From Amanita rubescens (lineage: Eukaryota > Basidiomycota > Agaricomycetes > Agaricales > Amanitaceae), in NCBI GenBank assembly GCA_015039365.1, contig WION01000717.1, forward strand, positions 1 to 22,950: a stretch of 22,950 nt of DNA. The letters run 5' to 3'. Made by a program: the position numbers and the translations under genes. Below are positions 1 to 8,774 of this stretch, one piece after another; the stretch's first letter is position 1, and each line of letters begins with the position of its first letter. The notes below the pieces were generated by a model. The model did no database searches and was not told the DNA's origin. It worked only from the letters and a program-made list of their open reading frames with translations.

Positions 1-2
1 GT

Positions 3-155
3 CCTGCGCAGCATCGAAATCTAAAAGAGTTGAACGCGCTTAATCACAGTCATGCAGATCAATACCTTGACTCATTGTACGGATACGATGTCACCTTAAC
101 CGCTACAAACCGTAAATTCAAACAATTCCACTCTCTTGTTCAACAAGTCCAGTAA
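3..155 (+). CDS. 3' end of an unidentified gene (partial)
   Basis: A 50-codon open frame enters from the left edge and ends at a TAA at 153-155. The translated tail is rich in Asn, Gln, His, Leu and Tyr with no stop, and contains the stretch YLDSLYGYDVTLTATNRKFK, which reads like the end of a globular protein. I do not recognise the family. It would converge on the ketosamine kinase gene, whose stop codon lies about 110 bp downstream on the other strand, matching the tight convergent spacing elsewhere in the window. A 50-codon frame can occur by chance, so this is only moderately supported. Confidence 0.4.
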   Translation, partial: PAQHRNLKELNALNHSHADQYLDSLYGYDVTLTATNRKFKQFHSLVQQVQ

Positions 156-454
156 TGTGGCCAAAGACTAGAGGCTCCCACTCGCAACGAGCGTATAAGC
201 GAGAGTAGTGTTTATACTTGTTTGCTGAAATTGGAAAATATAAATTCTTGTAAATAATGGATCTCCTACACAGACTCGTCGGACTCGGCCAATAACTTGT
301 TCATTTTCTTCATCGCACTTTCTGCGTAACCTCCCTGTTTTTCCTTGAGTAGCAATAAAGAATTGTACAGGATGCCTTACCCCGAAAAGTACAGTATGGT
401 TCAGGTAATGGTATAGCTCGTACAGGTCGCATCGCAACTCGTATTCATTGACTG

Positions 455-481
455 CATCAGCATTTTAGTTTTGGGGCTGGC
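455..481 (+). repeat. Left terminal inverted repeat of the transposon
   Basis: Begins CATCAGCA, identical to the first eight bases of the other end read inward. Agreement falls to 12 of 14 and then 14 of 18, after which both ends run into CTGGC. It is directly preceded by the TG target duplication at 453-454. Confidence 0.8.
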
Positions 482-707
482 TGGCCTGGCACCAGGCTGC
501 CAGTTAGCCAGTATGGCTACTGTCGACAGTACCACCCTGTCTGATACAGTAGCCCCTACTGGTGCCAGTCTGGGGTCAAGTGCCAGTGAATTGTATATTA
601 TTCACACCTGGGATTTGTGGTTCAAAACATTAATTTCTATAGGCTATTTCTATCCTATAGTATTGCTTTTTCCAAGTTGTTACCTTTCAAGTAGCCTTTA
701 AATGTTT

Positions 708-792
708 GCACTGTTGGGGAATTGAACTCTCAACCTCACATGTCACATGTCACAAGCTAGTTACATTACAACTTTACCACTACACTATAAGG
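708..792 (-). repeat. tRNA-like module with A and B boxes (SINE-like)
   Basis: On the minus strand, TAGTGTAGTGG at 787-777 fits the polymerase III A box (TRGYNNARNGG). GTTCAATTC at 727-719 fits the B box and sits in a T-loop-like setting followed by CCCC. The spacing is about 60 nt, slightly long for a tRNA, partly because ACATGTG is directly duplicated between the boxes. The intervening arms fold poorly, so this is a degenerate tRNA-derived sequence and not a functional tRNA gene. It lies inside the transposon and could be the head of a SINE or a captured promoter. Confidence 0.55.
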
Positions 793-960
793 CTATGAAT
801 AATTCTCACTACAATTTACTCAAATACCATCCATTCTCAACACCCACTTCAACATCTGAAGTGCACCTTGCCCCCCCTGCACCCTCTCAGGCTTCCTATT
901 GGTCCCTAGCCTCCCTTTCATCATTAATCTTCCTCATACACATATCTTCCCTTTTCTAGT

Positions 961-1455
961 GAATGGGGAATACCACTAGGAGGGTGAGAGAGAGTGAGGA
1001 AAGTGGGAGTGAGGTGGGTGAATGGTGAGGGGCTTGGGGAAAACTTGAAGTGGTAGTAATGGGGAAGTAGTAAGAGGGGATGATTTGGGAAAGGGGCAAA
1101 GGTGGAATAGGGTGGACAGTGTGAGGTGAGGGTGAAATGGGGGATGGGTGTGGGGTGTGAGAGGGGTGGAAGGGGGTGGAATGGGGGTAAAACTTGTGGA
1201 ATAGGGTGATGGGGGGAAGGGTGTGAGGTGTGGAGAGGGTAGGGTGGAATGGAATAGGGTGATGAGGGATTGAATGGGGGGATGGGGGAGAAGTGGGTAA
1301 AGTAGTTGAATAGGGTGATGGGGGAATGGGGGAATGGGGGTGTGGAGTGTGAGAGTGTGAGAGCATGAGGTAGGACTCAGAGAGGAGGTGAAGGGGGGAG
1401 TTGGGTGAGAGGTGAGAGGTGGCACCGTGGAGGTGAGAGTGCTGAAGGAAGTAGG
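961..1455. repeat. Strand-biased G/A-rich minisatellite-like block
   Basis: About 500 bp in which the plus strand is mainly G, A and T with very few C. It is built of variable short units such as GGGTGATGGGGG, TGGAATAGGGTG and GGGGTGTGGAGTGTGAG. It lies wholly inside the transposon. Open frames across it translate to His/Pro/Ser/Thr-rich sequence and are composition artefacts. The units are irregular and are not telomeric repeats. Confidence 0.8.
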
Positions 1456-1639
1456 GGCAGTGGTGATAAGAGTGCAGGCAGCAGATACTTGGAGATTGAC
1501 ATGTACAAGGCCCTAGCACCAGTGCCATGGTGGTGCAGAGGTGGTAGGATTGATAATAATTAAATTTGTGCTCATTATAGCATCAAGTTATAGGCATCAG
1601 ACTGTTATTAAAGTTATATTAATTAAAACCAATTTTAGT

Positions 1640-1770
1640 TGTGGGTGCAACCTTTGGTGGAACCATTGAACTGGCATGGGCTGGCATGGCTGGGGGGCCT
1701 GGCAGACTGGCTGTTGGCTGGCATGCTAAATCTGCCACCCAGGCCCAGAGCTCAGCTGGTTCCAATTCAA
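1640..1770. repeat. Internal CTGGC-rich block resembling the transposon ends
   Basis: A stretch dense in CTGGCA and CTGGCT, including ACTGGC at 1670 and 1706. It shares GCTGGTTCCAA with the right subterminal region near 2337 and partly resembles the inverse of the right end. It may be the relic of a nested or rearranged related element. The resemblance was judged by eye and is imperfect. The remainder, about 1771-2290, is AT-rich filler in which I see no gene. Confidence 0.4.
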
Positions 1771-2397
1771 TCTGTCATACACCTTGACATTATTCTCTGA
1801 GTCTGTAATGTTCACCTAATGATACATGTCTTTGGAGATGGGCCATATTCCACAAGGTTTGCACTACCATCTTCATTGGATGTCTTTGACACATTCTATG
1901 TAGTAAACAAATATGCTGACTACCATTCATTTGAGATAATAACATAGTAGCTGGTGCTTAGACAATTGAATTCAGTTGTTATCTACTATATGTCTGAGAT
2001 TGACTGTGTCACAAGCCTTAGACAGGCATCACAACACAAGACTCAATCACTAAAGATCGTGCCAACACAAGTCAGGTGATGAGAGCATATAAGAGAACTA
2101 GACCACTAGGATCTAGGCAAAGTTCAAGAGGGATCACAACTCAAAGCTGTCCTTGAAGGGAAGACTAGTAGCCTGTTGCTTGATTCTACCTATTACAATC
2201 TAACTACTTATATAGTATATTTCACAAGGGGTGCTGGCAGTGATATATGCACAAAGCATGTGGTTCTGTGAAAGGGGTGTGACAGACTGAGATACACTGG
2301 CTGATTGCTGTCACTACCATCTCTACTGGCACTGTGCTGGTTCCAACTGGCCAGGTACTGGCTGATTTCTGCCAGACCTCCCAGACCCACCAGCCCT

Positions 2398-2423
2398 GCC
2401 AGTCTTAGACTGAATTGCTGATG
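2398..2423 (-). repeat. Right terminal inverted repeat of the transposon
   Basis: Ends in TGCTGATG on the plus strand, the inverse of the left terminus, and abuts TG at 2424-2425. On the minus strand it is read straight after the Pro262 codon of the interrupted kinase. Confidence 0.8.
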
Positions 2424-3509
2424 TGGGTCCGTTTTGGGGAAATACTCGTGGTACGTGTCGAAGAACGACTGCGGAATCCCGCCGAATATTCTTCCAATTG
2501 CTAGACTTTATAGTGGTCTTGGTAATGAGTTACGAACCGTACACCGTCACTCACTCGGCTTCGTTATGTCCAAAATATGATGATGGATCAAAAATGAACG
2601 GTTCTCCCGTGCTCCGATCCTGGCCAACATTCCCACTCTACGTTACACAAGTCAGCGATTGACAGCGATTTTCTTGGAAATTACGATGTACCCATAGATC
2701 GCCATGTAGGAGCACCGGTTCAATTTCAAGTCGCCCTTGAATGATATTCAGCTGCTGGACAGTAGCATTTTCCGTTGCATACCAAGCAACTTTGGAACTA
2801 CTCTTATGTAGCGATTAGCTACGGGGTGCAATATATTCAATCTATTCGCTTACTTTGATCTGATATCTTCACCTTTTCGGCATAATTCATTGTAACAATC
2901 TCTAGCCTTCAGTTGGTTCAACAAGTTAACCAACAGGGCGCTGAAGCATTCCCCCCAGCTTTGATGCCAGCCGTTTGGCTGCCTCGTAGCACCGCAAAAC
3001 GTCGGAACATCAAAGCCAAATCCTTTGGTACTCTTATACGCATGCAACTCGGTCGCAAGCCTCTTGCCCAACTGAATGGCAGTTTTGTCTATAAGATAGC
3101 CAAACTCCTTGTACTCGGATATCATGTACGACCTTCCATCGTCCAAGCTTCCCTCCAATATGACCCTTGGGGCTAGACCTGGCGAGGCGGCTGTTATTTC
3201 TTTCAATGATGTAGCCTCACCAGTGTACTGCTCTTTTTCGTTCTTGGCACCTATCTTAACGTAGTAGACGTTACCCGCTGATGATCTGACTTTAGGCAGA
3301 GTGCCCTCGAAATCGGCATCTGGTTCGATGCGCTTCAAGATACCAAGCAGATCGCCAGAAACTGGCATGTTGCGGTTGAAGTACTTTAATAGATGAAGTC
3401 ACGGGTACACGAAGGTTTTGTCAAAACTGTGTCAGCCCCACACAAGGAATTTAATTATTCAGTCTTAACTTCGTGGGGTATTACAATACGCTAAGTGCTA
3501 TCAGGGTGA

Positions 3510-5607
3510 TTAATGTTGACTACGTTTGAGCCGGCACGAGGGCCCTATAAAGATCACAAACTGAATCAATGGTATTGCTAGCGATAAAAGCCCAGCAAAC
3601 ACCACGTAAGTCCAACCAGTGCCGATCTTGTTAATCATGAGCTGAACGACGGACACGAATACGGCGCCGGATGTGCATCGGACAAGATTACTCTGTATAA
3701 GCCCAATCTGTCTCAGCACGGAAGATACACTGGTAGGGCATGCAAGACTTACGCAAGCTGTAATAGATGAACCCTGTGCAGGAACAAGGTCGATCATTAA
3801 AGTCGAAGTGGAGTTCATCACCACAATAGCCATATATGACACTGTTGTTGATTGCCATCAAATGACACCATAAACATATCTGATGCACTCACTGACGAAC
3901 TGGAGTATTAGTGGTCCTGCGATAATGCTTTTCTTTTCAAGACACCAGCCATACCCAGCACACACAATCACATATACCACAAGTAGAAAAGGGAGTAGTC
4001 GCAGTCTCGCCTATTTCTTTGTCAACATGTTGGACCGATAATTATACGCCATGCGGATCACCTTTTCTAGTGGAAACATGTTATCCCTCGTCACCTGTTC
4101 TTCTGAATCATGTTTTTCATTTCCAACGGCGGCCTGACTAATTGCCTTTCGCTTGAAGGTTTGATACTCCCAATCCAACATTTTTCCCATCGTAAAACTG
4201 CCGACGATCATGCCGCCTCCGCTAGACAAAAAGCAGAGACCAATTGTCGTCTCGTTTAAAAATGGATAAGCTTCTTGGAAGAGCGTCGATATCGTAGCCA
4301 ATACAACATAATAAGATGAATTAATTATGGCATTGACGGCCAGGAGGCCGAGGATGTCGGCGTGCATAAAAAGGCGCAATGGATTATGCTTGACTCTCGT
4401 TGGCCGTTGAATCATGTCTACGCGGTCACGGTCGCGGCCGATGAGAGAAATAACTGGACGGTAAAGCACAGGTGGGGTTATGCTACCATCATCGACAATT
4501 GCTCGCAACGTCTCTGGAAGGAATCTGAAAAGAAAGTCACGTTTAAAATCATTAATAGGCACTCGGCGTACAAGATCATTACAATGAGACAGGTGGTGGC
4601 AGCAATGCACAAAAACCAAAAGATAGATCTAACGATCAATGAGAATATATTCCTCATGCTGGCCTAATAACCTTACCTCCAGCCGAGATAGTTCGAGAGA
4701 ACACCTCCCAAAACAGGTCCAATTGCAGGTCCCACCTGACAAGGGAAAAATTAAGCCGCGCTACAAAATGTCAGGTAAATCTAGTACCATTGGTCCAAGA
4801 GTGAACAGGCCAAAAAAGCCGCCACGTTCTTCACGAGTTGATATGTCGCCAATGACACCAGCACCTGTATGGGCAGACATAAAATCGATGGTTTCCGGAT
4901 TAAGTCCTTTCGTTTACCTAGAGCGATGGTGCTCGCTGAGCCAGCAGCTTGACAGCAACGGAGAAGAACAAGAAGCCAATAGGCGGACGTAGGCACCAGA
5001 GCCAAGCCAACACACGACAAGGCCAAGACTAGCAGGCAAGCCAGAAATATCAACCTTCGCCCATATATATCTGACAAGGTGCCCCAAATCATAGGTGCTG
5101 TTGTCCATTAGTTACATAGACTTGGAGCGGCGCTTGCCCATACCTACTCCTTGAAATACCATATACACAGTTACCTATCAACAAACGGATCTGATTTAAT
5201 ATGCCACAGGAACGGGGACTTGTTTGACGTACAGTCACGTTGATCAATTCAGTAGATTTATGAAATGCGATTGCGATTTCTGGGATGGCGGGGAGATAGA
5301 TATTCGCTGTTAGTGGACTGTTGAAAATACGTAAGCATCCAGATGCACTGACACATCTGATATCAGGTCGTGCTTGCCTGAAAAGGCCCGCAAGTGCGGT
5401 CAGAGAGACGATAAACCACTTCTCGTTTCGCGTATATATACTGTACGATTTCGGAGAGGCAACAGCAGTATTTTCTCGTTCCATATCTGCGGCGCTGAGA
5501 GAAGAGTATCAATATTTAAATAGTAATGATTAGGTAGAGAATCATATTCACATCACTATTTCCAAGTCCTGGTTTGGTCCAGCTGCTCCGTGCTCGTCTT
5601 TCGACAT
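3510..5607 (-). CDS. DHA1-type MFS transporter (drug:H+ antiporter family)
   Basis: A plasma-membrane exporter of the fungal DHA1 family; the substrate cannot be told from sequence. Twelve exons on the minus strand: 5607-5552, 5494-5378, 5317-5233, 5174-5144, 5097-4918, 4864-4788, 4735-4677, 4628-4563, 4524-4062, 4010-3893, 3841-3753, 3692-3510. All phases close, giving 507 residues, normal for the family. Visible hallmarks are TM1 running into SPLTANIYLPAIP, motif A as GTLSDIYGRR (about 102-111), GPAIGPVLGG, FLPETLRAIV before the central loop, GLCFLSSGGGMIVGS and IDLVPAQGSSITAC. The first exon encodes a short polar N-terminus. The second intron (5318-5377) uses a GC donor and the intron at 4525-4562 is only 38 nt. 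No frame break is seen, so the gene looks intact. The first exon is the least certain part; an internal ATG at 5484 is the alternative start. Confidence 0.88.
5318..5377 (-). other. GC-AG intron in the MFS transporter
   Basis: 60 nt, donor CAG|GCAAGC and acceptor AACAG. No GT donor joins the flanking TM1 sequence in phase, whereas this one restores FSPLTANIYLP exactly. Confidence 0.75.
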
Positions 5608-5858
5608 TTGGACTTTCTGCTTGGGTGATTTCTCGTTAACAATGTCAAGGACGACGGGGAGCACACTGCTCTCGCCAGATCACTTTTATAGATTCTTTCG
5701 GATGGGCAACCGGTTTCGAAGTCATAAAGTTTAAGTCAAGTCCCCGCATACTTGTCTTGATCCCGTGGGAGAATGCGTAATATCTGATAGCGTGAGCACG
5801 GCTGTCAGACCGATGTCACCTGGATGAAGGAGTATGACATTTTGCAGGCTAGCTTGAA
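5608..5858. other. Intergenic gap, no gene seen
   Basis: 251 bp between the start of the MFS transporter and the stop of the SDR gene, both on the minus strand. It should hold the transporter promoter and the SDR 3' untranslated region. I see no convincing open frame, TATA box or repeat here. Confidence 0.6.
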
Positions 5859-7037
5859 CTAAAGATACATGGGAAGCACTTCATGAACTGAGGTTAAAGA
5901 TCCTAAGGAGGCATCTTCGAACAGCTGACCCAACGTGATGTGATTTTCAGGCAACGGCTCAGGCACAACATTGTCCATTGTTAATTGCTTCAGCTGCGAA
6001 TTGATTAGCATCAGAGCTAGACTCAACGGCAAAATTTGCCCTTGCCTGGTCTCTGGTTACAGTGAATAAATTTGCAGGCAATCTTTCCATGACCACACCC
6101 TGCAACATGCCGATTAAAAGGGGTAGTGAAATGATTGGTCTTGAACGTCGGTTGTATTTTAAGACTAGCTCCATAATTTCTCTAAATGTGAATACTGTTC
6201 AGGCACCAGTGTCATTAATTCGTATGGGTATGGCATATCAGAGCACATCTCACCTTCTGGTCCACCTGCTTCGATAATTTTACCACGATACGGGTCTTTG
6301 CTTTTGCCGTCATATCGCGTGATAACCTCTACGGCTCTTGCTACGTCGTGTACGAAGACTGGCTGAAAACGAGACTTCCCACCAGCAAACACCGGCAAGA
6401 ACGGGAGAAATCGAGATAATCGCGAGAATTTCTGCCAAAGATAGTTCAGTTATGAAAAGTAACTGGATGTGTTAGAGGTACAACATTAAAAAAATCATCA
6501 TCGGGTCCGAAGACCAGGCTGGGTCTGATGACGGTGGCGTCAGGGCAAAATTGGAACACCGCTTTCTCAGCCAATCCTTTCGTGCGCATATACGGAATAT
6601 TGCTGTTAGCATTGGCGCCTATGGCACTGATATGGACAAGTTTTGCGTTAATCGCCTTTGCTGCTCGAGCGACGTTTTCTGCTCCCTTCCATTGAACCTT
6701 ATCAAATTCATCCGGCGTGCCCGCAAGCAAGCCAACAAGGGAAACAATAACCTTGGCATCCTGAAAGGCGGGAAGCAGAGTCTCCTGGTTTCGTGATGTC
6801 AAGCTGTACAGGTGGGAGCAATTGTGAAGGTGGGATGGATTGCAACAGGGCGGAATGCGTCTTTTCATGGGTGCCTAGAAGATACTTGGATAAGGCGAGG
6901 TGGGGAACCTTTGCTGATGGCGCGAGCAATGTTTCTACCTGTGATGCATGTAATGACTTGAAGCCTTGTGTACTGGCGTAGGTGAGGTTATACTCACCCA
7001 GGAAGCCTGCACCACACAACACTACTTTGTGAGCCAT
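5859..7037 (-). CDS. NDUFA9/COQ11-type atypical SDR, with two apparent +1 frame disruptions
   Basis: A Rossmann-fold NAD(P)-binding protein of the mitochondrial family that includes the complex I subunit NDUFA9 and yeast Coq11 (coenzyme Q assembly). Exons on the minus strand: 7037-6998, 6938-6485, 6431-6254, 6194-6046, 5993-5859. Motifs are the nucleotide-binding VVLCGAGFLGRNIARAI at the N-terminus, SSRHP, VSLVG, QWKGAENVARAAK, HISAIGANANSNIPYMRTKG, RPSLVFGPDDDFFN, RFQPVFVHDVARAVEV and IIEAGGPEVFTFREIM. The 454-nt second exon is in phase only if two single bases are ignored, near 6867 and 6785; then 317 residues result. Read literally it stops just after SSRHP. Splicing out 6885-6761 would bypass both but delete conserved sequence. 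The last intron (6045-5994) has a GC donor. Absence of an obvious presequence favours the COQ11-like over the NUO40 reading. It starts 42 bp after the BDP1 stop. Confidence 0.8.
5994..6045 (-). other. GC-AG intron in the SDR gene
   Basis: 52 nt, donor CAG|GCAAGG and acceptor TTCGCAG. It joins LFTVTRDQ to LKQLTMDNVVPEPLPENH in phase; reading through instead ends at a stop 29 codons later. Confidence 0.72.
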
Positions 7038-7079
7038 GGTGGGGGAGTGCTGTTTTCAGGCCATGACGTATGCGTCTAA

Positions 7080-8774
7080 TCAACCATCTGATTCAACATT
7101 GCCAACTATAACTACACCTTCCTCAGCTGCCGCCCGTTTCGCTCGCTTTCCCTTCCTTACTCCCTTCGATGCGCCCGGCTCTGTATGGCTATCTTTCGTA
7201 ATATCGTCTGTAGTACATTGTTCTGCTCTCGCCGTTGGCCTTGGAGTAGGTGCGCGAATTTCGGGCACAGGTCCTGAGAAATCTTTCCCCGTCATCCGAG
7301 ACAACGTTTGCATATCTACTGTTTGTTTAGCCCTGGAGATAAGGTGTATCTTGGGACTCACCAACTGGTGTCCGGTTATTCAAGCAATAGTTTATTCTTG
7401 CCGGATTCTTCTTATCTTCGATTTTGAACTTGTTCTTGCAAGACTTCCTATCACGGCCAGGTAATACATAAGCAATAAGTTCATAGTTTTCTCCATATTG
7501 AGACAGTGCCTGTCAACCGTTCAGCGTCGGACAAAAAAGGCCAGCCACAGATACCTACATCATAAAACCGCTCTGTCTCCTCAGCGCTCCAACGTGAGCC
7601 TCTGAATCTCCTAGAATATGTCGCAGAATTCACAAACTTTGTCGTGTCTGACTCAACGACATGTGTGTAATCCCGAGTGTCCTCTACTTCCGCACGGTCG
7701 ACTACAAGCGACTCTTCATCGACGATGGTTTCTCCGTTTGGCCCAATACGAACTTGAACATTAAATCGCCTGGTAGTTAAGCCTTGCGAGTAATCAAAGT
7801 TGCCCTCGTTTTCATCGGCATTGGGCACGTCTGCGGTGGTTTGCTCTTCTTGTTCATCAGCGCCGTCCGTGCCTTTGGTTGCCTCAGCACCATGATTTTC
7901 ATGTTCAGCTTCGTTCTCTCTGCCGTATTTCTTCAGCTCCATCAATGTCCTCATACGTGCCCTTTTTTCCTTATTCCTTGTTCTCCAGGCAGCGTGATTC
8001 GATAATATCTCTGCAGCCTTGCTGCTTACGCGCCCTTGACCAGTGTCATCACAAAGGGCAGCCATGGTTACCACTGTAGGATCAAGTTCCTCTCCAGGAT
8101 CAGCGTTGGGATCATATGGAGGCAAAGAGGGCCCTCGTGAACGACGTCCCGACGATGGTTTCCTGGTTCGTTTCGTTTTCACCGTTTCGGCATCGGCATC
8201 ATTATGCTCAGTAGTCCTAGAGACTCTGGGCCTTTTAATTGCCCTCTGGGGTCTTTCGACAGGCTGTTCTATGTGTTCAGAGGTTGACTGTTCGACGGTG
8301 ACAGATGACACAGCATCTGGGATCGGAGGTTGTGCGGTGGTGTTCGGTCCTGGTACGACGATTGGTATCGACGTACTCAGGTTAGATTGTTGTTGCTGTT
8401 GGGAAGCTCTATGTGGCACAGCAATGGGGGTAGGCTGAACAAAAGAGGGAACGGGTTCACTAGCTTTCTGACTGGTCGTAAGCACTGGGGGTGAAGATGT
8501 ACTCTGCACAGGCTGCTCTCGTGGTATAATTAGAGGAGTCTGAGTATCGTGACTTATGTGCTCGTGCGATTGGGACGTGAAAGGCGGGAGCCTTTGTTGG
8601 TGCTGGTGCTGGACGCGTAGGAGCATCGTGAGGTTGAGAGCGTGGGGCAGCAGAGGGTCCACGCGCACGGGGATGAACAACAGGACGAAATACTGCACCT
8701 CCTTTCTCTGAATTTATGATGATGAACAGTTGGTATGCGCAACAAAGGAATGACTCACGGACTCTGCTGGTCAT
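7080..8774 (-). CDS. BDP1: Transcription factor TFIIIB subunit B'' (BDP1)
   Basis: BDP1 joins TBP and BRF1 on RNA polymerase III promoters and helps open the DNA; it acts in the nucleus. Exons on the minus strand: 8774-8759, 8707-8577, 8539-7559, 7509-7362, 7318-7080, giving 504 residues. The N-terminus KGGAVFRPVV resembles the conserved BDP1 start. A long polar Pro/Gln/Ser/Thr-rich region follows, then basic stretches (RAIKRPRVSR, KTKRTRKP). The SANT/Myb domain begins RFRGSRWSAEETERFYDALS at about 360 and continues through YELIAYVLPGRDRKSCKNKF and NPARINYC, the most diagnostic part. The tail is Lys/Arg-rich. The 37-nt intron at 8576-8540 is unusually short and falls in low-complexity sequence; a single-base insertion there would explain the frame change equally well. 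The ATG lies 76 bp from the divergent zinc-motif gene. Confidence 0.88.

Larger units (their letters stand above)
455..2423. mobile_element. Non-autonomous TIR DNA transposon, 1,969 bp, 2-bp target duplication
   Basis: The ends are inverted copies: CATCAGCATTTTAG at 455-468 and, on the other strand, CATCAGCAATTCAG from 2423 inward (12 of 14 identical), with a CTGGC-rich stretch following on both. The dinucleotide TG flanks it at 453-454 and 2424-2425. Deleting the element plus one TG restores the reading frame of a conserved kinase exon exactly, which fixes the boundaries. The hexamer GCCAGT occurs four times near the left end (499, 507, 564, 582). Its complement ACTGGC occurs four times near the right end (2296, 2325, 2346, 2357). 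Such mirrored subterminal arrays are typical transposase-binding sites. No transposase frame is present, so it would have to be mobilised in trans. Short TSDs and subterminal repeats recall the CMC (CACTA/Mirage) group, but the termini are not CACTR and the superfamily is unassigned. Confidence 0.85.
266..3368 (-). pseudogene. Ketosamine-3-kinase (fructosamine kinase family), split by a transposon
   Basis: This family phosphorylates fructosamine or ribulosamine adducts on glycated proteins so that they decay, a protein-repair reaction in the cytosol. Exons read on the minus strand are 3368-2854, 2797-2692, 2637-2555, 2505-2424, then 452-381 and 334-266. Leaving out 453-2423, they join in phase to 308 codons plus stop, the usual length for the family. 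Family hallmarks are YYVKIG near residue 36, GLAPR, ISEYKEFGYL, GKRLATELH, FGFDVPTFCGATRQPNGW, the catalytic HGDLW at 203-207 followed by SGNVG, FDPSSYFGHNEAD, IFGGIPQSFFDTYHEYFPK, LYELYHYLNHTVLFG and the end GGYAESAMKKMNKLL. The transposon lies between codons 262 (Pro) and 263 (Val). Reading on into it adds 71 foreign residues and stops at 2208, losing the last 46 native residues. Catalytic motifs survive, so weak function of a truncated product cannot be excluded, but a null allele is likelier. The acceptor at 2797 could instead be at 2800. Confidence 0.9.

Noticed and set aside
168..437. Single minus-strand open frame as a separate 89-residue gene
   Set aside because: Its first part is the ketosamine kinase exon LYELYHYLNHTVLFG. 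The rest is intron and out-of-frame sequence; the true last exon ends at 266.
708..792. Functional tRNA gene
   Set aside because: The boxes are good, but no cloverleaf with paired acceptor and anticodon stems can be formed and an internal 7-bp duplication is present.
961..1455. Interstitial telomere array
   Set aside because: No regular TTAGGG units; the repeats are irregular G/A-rich words.
956..1528. Long minus-strand open frames of His/Pro/Ser/Thr-rich sequence
   Set aside because: They lie in the C-poor, G-rich repeat, more than one frame is open together, and the product is pure composition bias.
455..2423. Transposon acting as a spliced intron of the kinase
   Set aside because: The element ends carry no GT or AG at the exact exon borders, and splice sites inside it would leave foreign codons. 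Only transcript data could revive this idea.
2423..2662. Plus-strand 79-residue open frame
   Set aside because: It is the antisense of two well-supported kinase exons and their introns.
6761..6885. A 125-nt intron in the SDR gene
   Set aside because: Phases would fit, but the supposed intron encodes conserved family sequence (SSRHP, LLPPVQLDITKP, ETLLPAF), so frame damage is the better explanation.
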